From the NCBI GenBank assembly GCA_903828595.1, contig CAIKMS010000016.1:248001-312000 (forward strand): a DNA stretch of 64,000 bases. Direction: 5' to 3'. Position numbers and translations under genes: made by a program. The notes below the pieces were generated by a model, which worked only from the letters and a program-made list of their open reading frames with translations, ran no database searches and had not been told where the DNA came from. The stretch is from an uncultured Pseudomonadota bacterium. GTDB lineage: Bacteria > Pseudomonadota > Gammaproteobacteria > Steroidobacterales > Steroidobacteraceae. Below, in pieces: positions 18,702-26,143 of the stretch; within the stretch, counting starts at the first letter, position 1; each line of letters starts with the position of its first letter.

Positions 18702-19439
18702 ATGACATTCGAGCACGTGAAGATCACGGGAGAATCGATCCTATACGACCCTTCGCTGATTGAGCTAGCCAGTGCGGCCGACTTTGAGCCGGCGCCGTTA
18801 GCCGCTGCAGGTCGTGTGGTGGGTCAGGCGGCAGGACGAGGCACGACCTGGTTTTTGACGGCGCGCAGTCCTACCCTGCACGTGGGTTCACACTGGGTCT
18901 TGCGACACTATCGACGGGGAGGCCTTATCGCCCGTGCGATTGCCGATCACTATTTTTGGTTGGGTGATAGTCGCAGCCGAAGTTTTGCGGAATTTCATTT
19001 ATTGGCAGAACTAACGGCGGCTGGATTGCCTGTCCCTTTGCCGGTAGCGGCGCGTTGTGTGCGCCACGGGCTTTGGTATCAGGCGGACTTATTGACCGTG
19101 GCTATACCGAACGTGCGCACCCTAGCTATGCAGGTTCTTGAAGGTGAGGGGCAGCCATTAGATCCGGCGGTTGGGCATGGCATTGGTCAGGTCGTGCGGC
19201 GTTTGCACAAGGCCGGCGTCTGGCATGCTGATCTCAATGCACACAACGTGCTCATTGATGATCACCATCGGATCTGGATCATCGATTTTGATCGGGCGTG
19301 CAAACGCGCACCAGGATCCTGGGCGCAGGCGAATCTTTTGCGACTCAAGCGTAGTCTGGTGAAAATTCATGGCACGCAGGGTCGCGTGTTACCGGCAAGT
19401 GATTGGGCGCTTATCCAGTCCGGTTACGAAGGCGTATAG
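18702..19439 (+). CDS. kdkA: 3-deoxy-D-manno-octulosonic acid kinase
   Basis: Phosphorylates the Kdo residue of lipid A precursor in species with a single phosphorylated Kdo. The 245-residue protein has the lipopolysaccharide-kinase fold: GTTWFL and VLRHYRRGG in the N-lobe, FHLLAELTAAGLPVPLPVAAR, and the catalytic loop WHADLNAHNVLID followed by IIDFDRA (the metal-binding Asp). GGGAG sits four bases before ATG 18702, inside the nine-base gap to the divergent GT9 gene. The last 16 bases overlap the 3' end of the acyltransferase gene on the other strand. Family assignment is firm; substrate is inferred. Confidence 0.9.
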   Translation: MTFEHVKITGESILYDPSLIELASAADFEPAPLAAAGRVVGQAAGRGTTWFLTARSPTLHVGSHWVLRHYRRGGLIARAIADHYFWLGDSRSRSFAEFHLLAELTAAGLPVPLPVAARCVRHGLWYQADLLTVAIPNVRTLAMQVLEGEGQPLDPAVGHGIGQVVRRLHKAGVWHADLNAHNVLIDDHHRIWIIDFDRACKRAPGSWAQANLLRLKRSLVKIHGTQGRVLPASDWALIQSGYEGV

Positions 19440-20395
19440 CCACGCAGAACTCTGTGGCGATACGGATCCGGTTCGCCATCTTTGGGTCTGTAACGCTTGT
19501 AGCTCCACAGATATTGCTCGGGTGCTTCTTCAACGGCGGCTTCTAACGCCCTCAGGTAGCGACTGACATCCTTGGCATTATCGCCACTGGGAAAGTCGGA
19601 CAGCACGGGGCCGAATGTCATCACATAGCCCCTGCCATCCGGCAGGCGGCGCGGAAAATAGGTGAGCACCGCGCAGCCGGTATAGCGAGCAACCACCGGC
19701 GGGCCGGGATTGGTTAAAGCCGGAACACCAAACAGCGGCAGTGTCAGGCTGTCTTGCATGTCATAGCGCTGATCCGGTGCGTAGAGCACGATCGCCCCTT
19801 TTTTTAGCGCCTGAATCATGTCAACTAATCGGTCTGCCGCAATCATCTGACTGCCGCGACCGCTGCGGTGACGCAGGCTTAAGGCGTGCATTAGCGGGTT
19901 TTTCGGCGCTTTATACAAAATGCTGACAGGGTGATTGGTCAGCGTTAGTGCGGCGGCGGCAATCTCGTTGGTCGTAAAGTGCCCACCCAGCAGCAGCACG
20001 CCTTTCCCGCGCGCTACCGCCTCGGTTAGGTGTTGGAGTCCCTCGATACGAACATCGGTGGCGAGTTCATCCTGTTTGGCGAACCACACACGGCCGGTTT
20101 CAAAAACGCTAAAGGCCAACGACTGAAAATGCTCCCGGCCCAACTGTCGCCGCTTGTTCTCACTGAAGTTCGGATACACCAGGCGCAAGTTGATGAGCGT
20201 GATGCGCCGATCCCGTCGAGCAACGAGCCAAGCCACTCTGCCGATTACCCGGGCTAGGACCCGCTGCAGGGGGCTGGGTGCGCCGCTGAGCACTCGAATG
20301 AGGGCATAGCCGATCCACACCGGCCAGAAGCGTAGCCCCCGGTACAGATGGGCGTCGGGAGCTGGGGTCGGTTGAGCGCTGCGTTTGTCCGTCAT
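19424..20395 (-). CDS. lipid A late acyltransferase (LpxL/HtrB family)
   Basis: Transfers a fatty acid to Kdo-lipid A at the inner membrane. The 323-residue product has one N-terminal membrane anchor region (WPVWIGYALIRVL), the catalytic H-x4-E in LLLGGHFTTNEIA, and later segments YAPDQRYDMQDSLTLPLFGVPAL and EAPEQYLWSYKRYR (start EAPEQYLW) that are conserved in LpxL, LpxM and LpxP. Which chain and position it uses cannot be decided, so no symbol is given. The ATG at 20395 shares bases with the ATG of waaA on the opposite strand, and no Shine-Dalgarno is visible. Confidence 0.92.
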   Translation of the reverse strand: MTDKRSAQPTPAPDAHLYRGLRFWPVWIGYALIRVLSGAPSPLQRVLARVIGRVAWLVARRDRRITLINLRLVYPNFSENKRRQLGREHFQSLAFSVFETGRVWFAKQDELATDVRIEGLQHLTEAVARGKGVLLLGGHFTTNEIAAAALTLTNHPVSILYKAPKNPLMHALSLRHRSGRGSQMIAADRLVDMIQALKKGAIVLYAPDQRYDMQDSLTLPLFGVPALTNPGPPVVARYTGCAVLTYFPRRLPDGRGYVMTFGPVLSDFPSGDNAKDVSRYLRALEAAVEEAPEQYLWSYKRYRPKDGEPDPYRHRVLRGYTPS

Positions 20396-21728
20396 GAGGC
20401 GTATTATTACAGAAGCTAAGCCGAGCCATCGGCGTGGAGATACGCGCCGCTTGCGCCTGATCTATACCCTCCTTCTGACAGTCTTGACGCCCTTTTGGAT
20501 GCTCAACTGGTGTATCCGTGGCTGGCGCGAGCGGGCGTACCTGTCGCACTGGCCCGAGCGTTTTGGATTTTTGCCGGCCACGCGGACTCAGACCTTATGG
20601 GTGCACGCGGTTTCAGCGGGTGAAGTACAAGCCAGTGTGCCGCTGGTGAAACTCTTGGCGGCCCAGCATCCCAAACTCGCGCTTTTGGTCACCACCGCGA
20701 CTCCTGCGGGTCGACTGATGGCGCAATCGCTCTATCCTCAGGCCCGTGTTCATTACCTGCCGATTGATTTGCCTGGCTGCGTACGCAGATTCTTCGTGCG
20801 CGTCCGTCCGGTCGTTGGGGTCATTTTAGAAACGGAGATCTGGCCGAACCTGTATGCCGGCGCGGTCGACCACGGTGTTCCTCTGGTTTTGGTCAGCGCA
20901 CGGCTGTCGGCGCGTTCTGTGGGGCGCTACCAACGGGTGAAATCTTGGGTCTCAAGCTTATTGGCGAATGTGACTATCGCTGCGCAGAGTGAATCGGACG
21001 CACAGCGTTTTTGTGCGATCGGCGCTCATCCTTCGCGCGTGTCGGTCTGCGGTAATCTGAAGTTTGATTATCAAGTGCCCGAGAGCGTGGTGGCAAAGGC
21101 GCAAAGCTGGCGTCAAAGCCTCGCGGTGCGTCCAGTCTGGGTTGCCGGTAGTACTCATGCCGTGGAGGAAGATGCCGTTCTAGCCGCCCATGAAAAAGTC
21201 CTTGCCCAGTTTCCCACGGCCCTGCTGATCTTAGTGCCGCGCCATCCTCCGCGGTTTGCAGTCGTTGAACAGCGGCTTAAAGATTCGGGCCGTGCCTACG
21301 CGGTGCGTCGTCAGACCGATGCGGCGGTGACCAATCCCGCCGCCGATGTCTGGTTAATAGCAACGCTCGGTGAGTTGGTGTGTGCTTATGCCGCTGCCGA
21401 TGTGGCCTTTGTGGGCGGCACGCTCGTGCCCATCGGCGGCCACAATTTGCTCGAGCCTGCGGCGGTGGCAAGGCCGGTCTTGTTTGGCCCGTTTATCTCC
21501 AACGCCAGGCTGATGGCTGAGGTGCTGGAGGCCTCGGCTGGTGGGCAGACGGTCGGCGACGCCGATGCCTTAGCCGCCGCCGTTAAGGCTTATTTTCAGA
21601 ACCCCGAATTAGGGCGTCGTGCGGGTCAGGCCGCTTATCAGGCGATTTCCCCGCATCGAGGTGCCGCTGCGCGAACCTTCTTGCAGATAGATCCCTGGCT
21701 GGGGAAATCTAAACCCGACAATCATTAA
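20394..21728 (+). CDS. waaA: Kdo transferase
   Basis: Moves 3-deoxy-D-manno-octulosonic acid from CMP-Kdo onto lipid IVA. The sequence shows the membrane-associated N-terminus LIYTLLLTVLTPFWML, the acceptor loop HAVSAGEVQAS with the catalytic Glu, LETEIWPNLY, NLKFDYQVP, and the donor site GGHNLLEPAAVARPVLFGP. From ATG 20394 it has 444 residues. A TTG at 20451 with GGAG eleven bases upstream would give 425 residues and the N-terminus best aligned with other WaaA proteins, so the true start may be there. It ends on a TTAA shared with the convergent deacylase gene. Confidence 0.95.
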   Translation: MRRIITEAKPSHRRGDTRRLRLIYTLLLTVLTPFWMLNWCIRGWRERAYLSHWPERFGFLPATRTQTLWVHAVSAGEVQASVPLVKLLAAQHPKLALLVTTATPAGRLMAQSLYPQARVHYLPIDLPGCVRRFFVRVRPVVGVILETEIWPNLYAGAVDHGVPLVLVSARLSARSVGRYQRVKSWVSSLLANVTIAAQSESDAQRFCAIGAHPSRVSVCGNLKFDYQVPESVVAKAQSWRQSLAVRPVWVAGSTHAVEEDAVLAAHEKVLAQFPTALLILVPRHPPRFAVVEQRLKDSGRAYAVRRQTDAAVTNPAADVWLIATLGELVCAYAAADVAFVGGTLVPIGGHNLLEPAAVARPVLFGPFISNARLMAEVLEASAGGQTVGDADALAAAVKAYFQNPELGRRAGQAAYQAISPHRGAAARTFLQIDPWLGKSKPDNH

Positions 21729-23257
21729 GGCCTTGATGAGGGCCGGTAGGCGTTACTGCGCAGCACCTGACCGGGGCGCTGCCCGGTCACTTGATTATCG
21801 TGAATCACCCATTGTCCGCCGACCATCACCGACGCAATACCTAAGGGGGCTGCCTCCGGGTGATCGATGGTGGCTTGATCACGCACCGACGAGGGATCAA
21901 ACAACACTAAATCTGCGACAAATCCTGTGCGTATTTGACCGCGATCTTTGAGGTGCAGTTGATGTGCCGGTAGTTGAGTCATCTTGTGAATGGCTTGGGT
22001 TAAGGACAGCGCGCGCTCGTCACGAACGTAGTGGCTTAGTACGCGTGGAAATGAGCCGGCGCCTCGGGGGTGCGAGCCGTGCAATTCGCCATCACTGCAA
22101 AACATGATTTTAGGATGCGCTACAAACCAGCGGACGTCATCCTCACTCATCGAGGTAACAATGATGTCCTCCATCGATTGATCGCTATCAATCTCAGCGC
22201 TGGTGGCTTTAACGATTCGCATGTACGCATCAACGGGACTGATCTGCCAGAGATCGGCAATCTGCGCCAAAGTTTTACCGGCCATAGCCGGTTCCGGCTC
22301 GTAATGCGCTAGACGAATGGCCTGTGGGCCGCCGTTATCAGCGAGTGCGGCGCTGACTTTTTGCGGGTTGAAGTAATCACGGTCCGGCACCATTACGCGG
22401 ATAGTTGAATGCCAGTAGGTATAAGGATATACATCGGCAGACAGGTCGATGTGCTCACGTTTTGCTTGAGCAAAGTAGGCCGGTATGCGCTTAGCTGCCA
22501 GATGCCATACCGGCGTGGAGCCGAGCTTAATATGGGTAATTTCCACCGGAATTTTCGCATCCCGGCCGATTTTGAGCACTTCATCAAAGGAGTCGAAGAC
22601 GGCGTTACCTTCATCGCGCACATGGCTGATATAAAAGCCCTGGCGCTTTGCAGCCACTTTGGCGAGTTCGACGACCTCTTCGGTGGTGGCAAAGTGGCCC
22701 TGCTCATATTCCAAGCCACTGGATAAACCAAAAGCCCCAGCATCCAGTTCGTGCGCCAAAATCTCTTTCATGCGCGCCAGTTCGCCTGGCGTGGAGACTC
22801 GATATAGGTCATGACCCATGACCTGTTCACGTAGGGTCGCATGCCCGATCAGGCTGGCCACATTAACGGCAGCCGGTGTGTGCTCGAGCTTTTGGTAGTA
22901 GTCGGCTAATGGATAGTTAGACTCACCGTCTTGGCCAATGACAATCGTAGTAACACCTTGGCGAGAGACGGTGGCTGCATCCAGATCCTGAAGGAGTCCC
23001 CTATCGCTGTGGGTATGCATATCAATAAAGCCGGGCGCTACGCTTAAACCTTTCGCGTCGGTAACAAGGTCGGTGGCCAAGGGTTTGATCCGTTTGGCGA
23101 GCTTGATGATTTTCTTATCGCGGATGCGCAGGTCGCCATGAAACGGTGCCTGACCGGTGCCGTCGTAAATAAGGGCATGGGTTATGAGTACATCACCGGC
23201 CAGCGCGCGGGTGGATAGGAGAAAAAGACCAGCCAAACTGAACCAAAGGTGGCGCAT
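21725..23257 (-). CDS. secreted N-acyl-D-amino-acid deacylase family amidohydrolase
   Basis: Metal-dependent amidohydrolase, probably releasing D-amino acids from N-acyl or peptide precursors outside the cytoplasm. ATG 23257 gives a signal peptide (MRHLWFSLAGLFLLSTRALA, cleavage after ALA) and a 510-residue protein; the frame is open from a TTG ten codons upstream. Motifs: DMHTHSDRG (metal His pair), TIVIGQDGES, GLSSGLEYEQG, ISHVRDEG, EITHIKLG, and SDGELHGSHPRG near 400. D-aminoacylase and D-glutamate deacylase members look alike, so the substrate is open. A cell-wall-recycling role would fit the envelope neighbourhood, but that is inference. Confidence 0.85.
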   Translation of the reverse strand: MRHLWFSLAGLFLLSTRALAGDVLITHALIYDGTGQAPFHGDLRIRDKKIIKLAKRIKPLATDLVTDAKGLSVAPGFIDMHTHSDRGLLQDLDAATVSRQGVTTIVIGQDGESNYPLADYYQKLEHTPAAVNVASLIGHATLREQVMGHDLYRVSTPGELARMKEILAHELDAGAFGLSSGLEYEQGHFATTEEVVELAKVAAKRQGFYISHVRDEGNAVFDSFDEVLKIGRDAKIPVEITHIKLGSTPVWHLAAKRIPAYFAQAKREHIDLSADVYPYTYWHSTIRVMVPDRDYFNPQKVSAALADNGGPQAIRLAHYEPEPAMAGKTLAQIADLWQISPVDAYMRIVKATSAEIDSDQSMEDIIVTSMSEDDVRWFVAHPKIMFCSDGELHGSHPRGAGSFPRVLSHYVRDERALSLTQAIHKMTQLPAHQLHLKDRGQIRTGFVADLVLFDPSSVRDQATIDHPEAAPLGIASVMVGGQWVIHDNQVTGQRPGQVLRSNAYRPSSRP

Positions 23258-23313
23258 AAATGAGATCTCTTTGTTGAAGGGTTCCAATAAAAGAGTTCTA
23301 AGAGACGGTTGTT

Positions 23314-24783
23314 TTATTGAACGCTGACCGTTTCTTTAAGCCATTCATTGACGTGGGTTAATCGCGATTCATCGAGCTGGCCGGACGCCTGTTCTAGGGT
23401 CAACAGGCTCGTGATGTAGTCATAGCGGCTTTTTAAGTAATCCGTCTGCGCAGCGAACAGACGTTGGCGCGCCAGCAGTACGTCGACCTGTGTGCGAGTA
23501 CCGACTTCATAACCGGCATCGGTGGCTGTCAGAGCAACTCGACTCGATTCCAGCGCCTGGCGAAGGGCGCGAACTCGTGCGATGTCGGAGTTGACCCCCA
23601 GGTAGGCATCGCGCGTGGCGCGTTCGGTGGCGCGCGCGGTGAATTCCAGTCTTTCCTTAGCCGCTCGTTGTCTGTAAACGGCTTGCCGGACTTGCGAGGC
23701 CGTCGCGCCACCCGAGTACAAAGGCACGGTCAGCTGCAGACCGATGGAGCGATCTCCGTGCCCGCTATCACCCGGGAAGGGGAAAGCCGTCGTGGGATAG
23801 CCGGGAAGGCCGACCACGGACTCTGTATTCGTACCATTCGTTGTGCTGCCGTTTCGACCGGCGACTAAATCCAGCGATGGTAAGTGTCCGGCTCTGGCGA
23901 TAGAGATTTGCTCACGCGCAATGTCCACACCGATACGGGCGGACGACAGGGTCAGGCTTTGATCCAGCGCCGTTCGAACCCACAGTTCCTCATCGACGGG
24001 ATCCGGAGTTACTAAGGGCATGTCATCGCCGGGCTTCACCAGCGTTGAGAAGGTCTCGCCGGTGAGTTCGCGCAGCCTATCGCCTGCCGTGGCCAAGGCA
24101 CGCTTTTGCGCAATTACGGTAGCAGCTGCCGTGTCGGCGGCCGCTCGCGACTCTTGCACGTCGGTAATAGCAATCAAGCCAACCGCAAAGCGACTCTCCG
24201 CCTGCTCGAGTTGTCGAGAAAAAGAGTCTTTTGCCGCTTCTGCAGCACTAAGTTGATCTTTTTGAGCCAGCACATCGAAATAGCGAGTCGCCGTGCGCAG
24301 GATGAGGTCTTGCTGAGCTGCGCGATAATCGATTTCGGCCTGTGCTACCTGAGCATCCGCTTGTCTTAAAGCCGCAATGCGATCCCAGCGAAACAGGGTC
24401 TGGCGCAGGGTCAGTCCCCATTGGACCGTATCCGTGCGTGCCGTGGAGTAGTTCGTGTAATTCTGAACGGTTACGTCGCTGCCGTTGGTACCCGGTGCGC
24501 CAGGCGCGGTGATATTCGGTGTCAGTGATCGATCAGAGGACTCGTAGTGGGTTGCACCGGCAGAGCCATTAAGCTGTGGCAAAAGCCCTGCTAAGGCCTG
24601 TGGCTTGCTTTCGAGTAGGGCTAAGCGAGTGGCCTCGGCCTCGCGTAGTTGAGGATCGTTGCGCAGCGCTTTCTGGTAAACCTCGATCAAATCAGCCGAC
24701 AAAGCGGTTGCTGAACCGAGGGTGGTGCCGACCAGGATTAAGCTGATGACCCCTAATTTTAGTTTGTTCACGCGGCATCCCAT
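23314..24783 (-). CDS. tolC: TolC family outer-membrane efflux channel
   Basis: Trimeric outer-membrane duct used by efflux pumps and type I secretion. The 489-residue protein has a signal peptide (ISLILVGTTLGSATALSA), then two structural repeats: DLIEVYQKALRNDPQLREAEATR at the start of the first (begins DLIEVYQKALRNDPQ), GLTLRQTLFRWDR, and QLTVPLYSGGATASQVRQA in the second, followed by the typical RVRALRQALESSRVALTATDAGYEVGTRTQVDVL region (shown as YEVGTRTQVDVL). GAGGAT precedes ATG 24783. It lies downstream of the rhodanese and pcm genes, a grouping seen in related bacteria. Confidence 0.94.
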   Translation of the reverse strand: MGCRVNKLKLGVISLILVGTTLGSATALSADLIEVYQKALRNDPQLREAEATRLALLESKPQALAGLLPQLNGSAGATHYESSDRSLTPNITAPGAPGTNGSDVTVQNYTNYSTARTDTVQWGLTLRQTLFRWDRIAALRQADAQVAQAEIDYRAAQQDLILRTATRYFDVLAQKDQLSAAEAAKDSFSRQLEQAESRFAVGLIAITDVQESRAAADTAAATVIAQKRALATAGDRLRELTGETFSTLVKPGDDMPLVTPDPVDEELWVRTALDQSLTLSSARIGVDIAREQISIARAGHLPSLDLVAGRNGSTTNGTNTESVVGLPGYPTTAFPFPGDSGHGDRSIGLQLTVPLYSGGATASQVRQAVYRQRAAKERLEFTARATERATRDAYLGVNSDIARVRALRQALESSRVALTATDAGYEVGTRTQVDVLLARQRLFAAQTDYLKSRYDYITSLLTLEQASGQLDESRLTHVNEWLKETVSVQ

Positions 24784-24875
24784 GCAAGAACCATCCTCGT
24801 AGCTTTTTCTCTACCGACTATTGCCCAGCCTAGCACCTGAATGGTCTAAAGGGGCGCGCCCGATGGCCCAGCGGG

Positions 24876-25196
24876 TTAGTAGGCCGCCAGGCTAGGGTCG
24901 ATATCGCGGCCCCACGCTAAAATACCGCCGGCCAGGTTCTCGACCAGAGGCAGGCCCTTGTCCTGCAAAAACTGCGCAACGTGCTGGCTGCGTTGCCCCG
25001 AACGGCAAATCACAACGATGGATTTGTGCGCTGGTAATTCCCTCCAGCGCTCTGGGATTTCACCCATCGCGATGTGCTGTGCTTGAGGCAGTGCGCAGAT
25101 CGCCAGTTCCCAGGACTCGCGAACATCCACCAGGGTGAGATCCTCACCGGCAGTCAGGCGCGCTTGAACCATCGCCGGGGTGACCTGGGGAATCAT
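24876..25196 (-). CDS. rhodanese-like domain protein
   Basis: A 106-residue single rhodanese domain, cytoplasmic, probably a sulfur carrier or transferase. The active-site loop is VICRSGQRSQHV, with the catalytic Cys in CRSGQR; LVDVRESWELAICALPQA forms the usual N-terminal strand and helix and LAGGILAWG the C-terminus. The six-residue loop size fits sulfur rather than phosphate substrates. AAGGCGG lies just before ATG 25196, and the gene begins eight bases after the pcm stop, so the two are coupled. Specific partner unknown. Confidence 0.92.
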   Translation of the reverse strand: MIPQVTPAMVQARLTAGEDLTLVDVRESWELAICALPQAQHIAMGEIPERWRELPAHKSIVVICRSGQRSQHVAQFLQDKGLPLVENLAGGILAWGRDIDPSLAAY

Positions 25197-25204
25197 TCGC
25201 CGCC

Positions 25205-25855
25205 TTAAAAGCTGAACTGGGAGGGAGTGTGGGCGTGAAGCAGTGGTGCCATCTCGGTTTCAAACAGGCTTTCGCGTTGAAACTCAACGTCGCTCACGCG
25301 GGTGATCAACAGCGCTTCCATGGGGGCGTGCATGCCGACTACGACAAACAGGCGCCCGCCCGGACGTAGCCACTGTTCAAATCGGGGGTCATAAGTGGGA
25401 AGGGAGCCGGAAACGATGACAGCGTCGTAGGCGGCGATAGGTGCCAGGGCCATCGCATCGGCAACTTCTACCGTGACGCTGGCTCTTCCCTCTGACTTCA
25501 GCCGTTCGGTGGCTGACGCGGCCAGCGCAGGATCTATTTCAATACTTCGCACCGTGGCGCCCAGTGCGCTTAAGCAAGCCGCCAGGAATCCAGACCCTGT
25601 GCCGATTTCTAATACCGATTGGCCCGGTGAAACGCCCAAGGCTTGCAAGATTCGACCGTCCAGCGACGGTGCGAACAAGCTAACGGTATCACTTAAAGGG
25701 ATCGGTGAGTCTGCATAGGCCATGTCCTTGAAGGCTGCCGGGACGTAGAGCTCCCGAGCTACCTCGCTCATCGCATCAAGGACACGCGGGTCGAGTACGG
25801 ACCAAGCGCGGACTTGCTGCTCGACCATCTGTAAACGGGCTGCTGGTACGTTCAT
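25205..25855 (-). CDS. pcm: protein-L-isoaspartate O-methyltransferase family protein
   Basis: SAM-dependent methyltransferase of the Pcm family, which starts repair of isoaspartyl residues in aged proteins. The 216-residue product shows RLQMVEQQVRAWSVLDPRVLDAM, the SAM site VLEIGTGSGFLAACLSALG, VRSIEIDPALA and RPGGRLFVVVG. The usual Pcm signature SQPYIVA is replaced by LSDTVSLFAPSLDG, as in the paralogue found beside tolC in many proteobacteria, so repair activity is uncertain. ATG 25855 is chosen over a TTG six codons upstream; neither has a good Shine-Dalgarno. Expressed with the rhodanese gene. Confidence 0.82.
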   Translation of the reverse strand: MNVPAARLQMVEQQVRAWSVLDPRVLDAMSEVARELYVPAAFKDMAYADSPIPLSDTVSLFAPSLDGRILQALGVSPGQSVLEIGTGSGFLAACLSALGATVRSIEIDPALAASATERLKSEGRASVTVEVADAMALAPIAAYDAVIVSGSLPTYDPRFEQWLRPGGRLFVVVGMHAPMEALLITRVSDVEFQRESLFETEMAPLLHAHTPSQFSF

Positions 25856-26143
25856 GGGGTAATGCGCCGTCAAGGGTTAGGGGTTAAATTCAGATTCGCG
25901 CAGGTTACGGAGTTTGTACCCCGCTAACAAGGTCATGCTTTGACCGTGAAAGCCTGAAAGGATGGCTATTATGGTGAATCCTCACATGCTTCGGCAACGC
26001 CTTCCGTTATTGTACGTTCTCAAGCAACTACAGGCCGTGCGGTTGACGATTTAGAGTCGAACCAGCATGGCCATTATAAAGGGGACCCCTCCGTACTTAA
26101 GTCTGTGCTTTTAGCAGCGCAGATTGGCGGTGGGTGGTGAGGA

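Noticed and set aside
25962-26054. 30-codon ORF (MAIMVNPHML...) with AAAGG just upstream, between pcm and the GGDEF-EAL gene
   Set aside because: Too short to judge, with no recognised family; an accidental frame in a leader region is equally likely.
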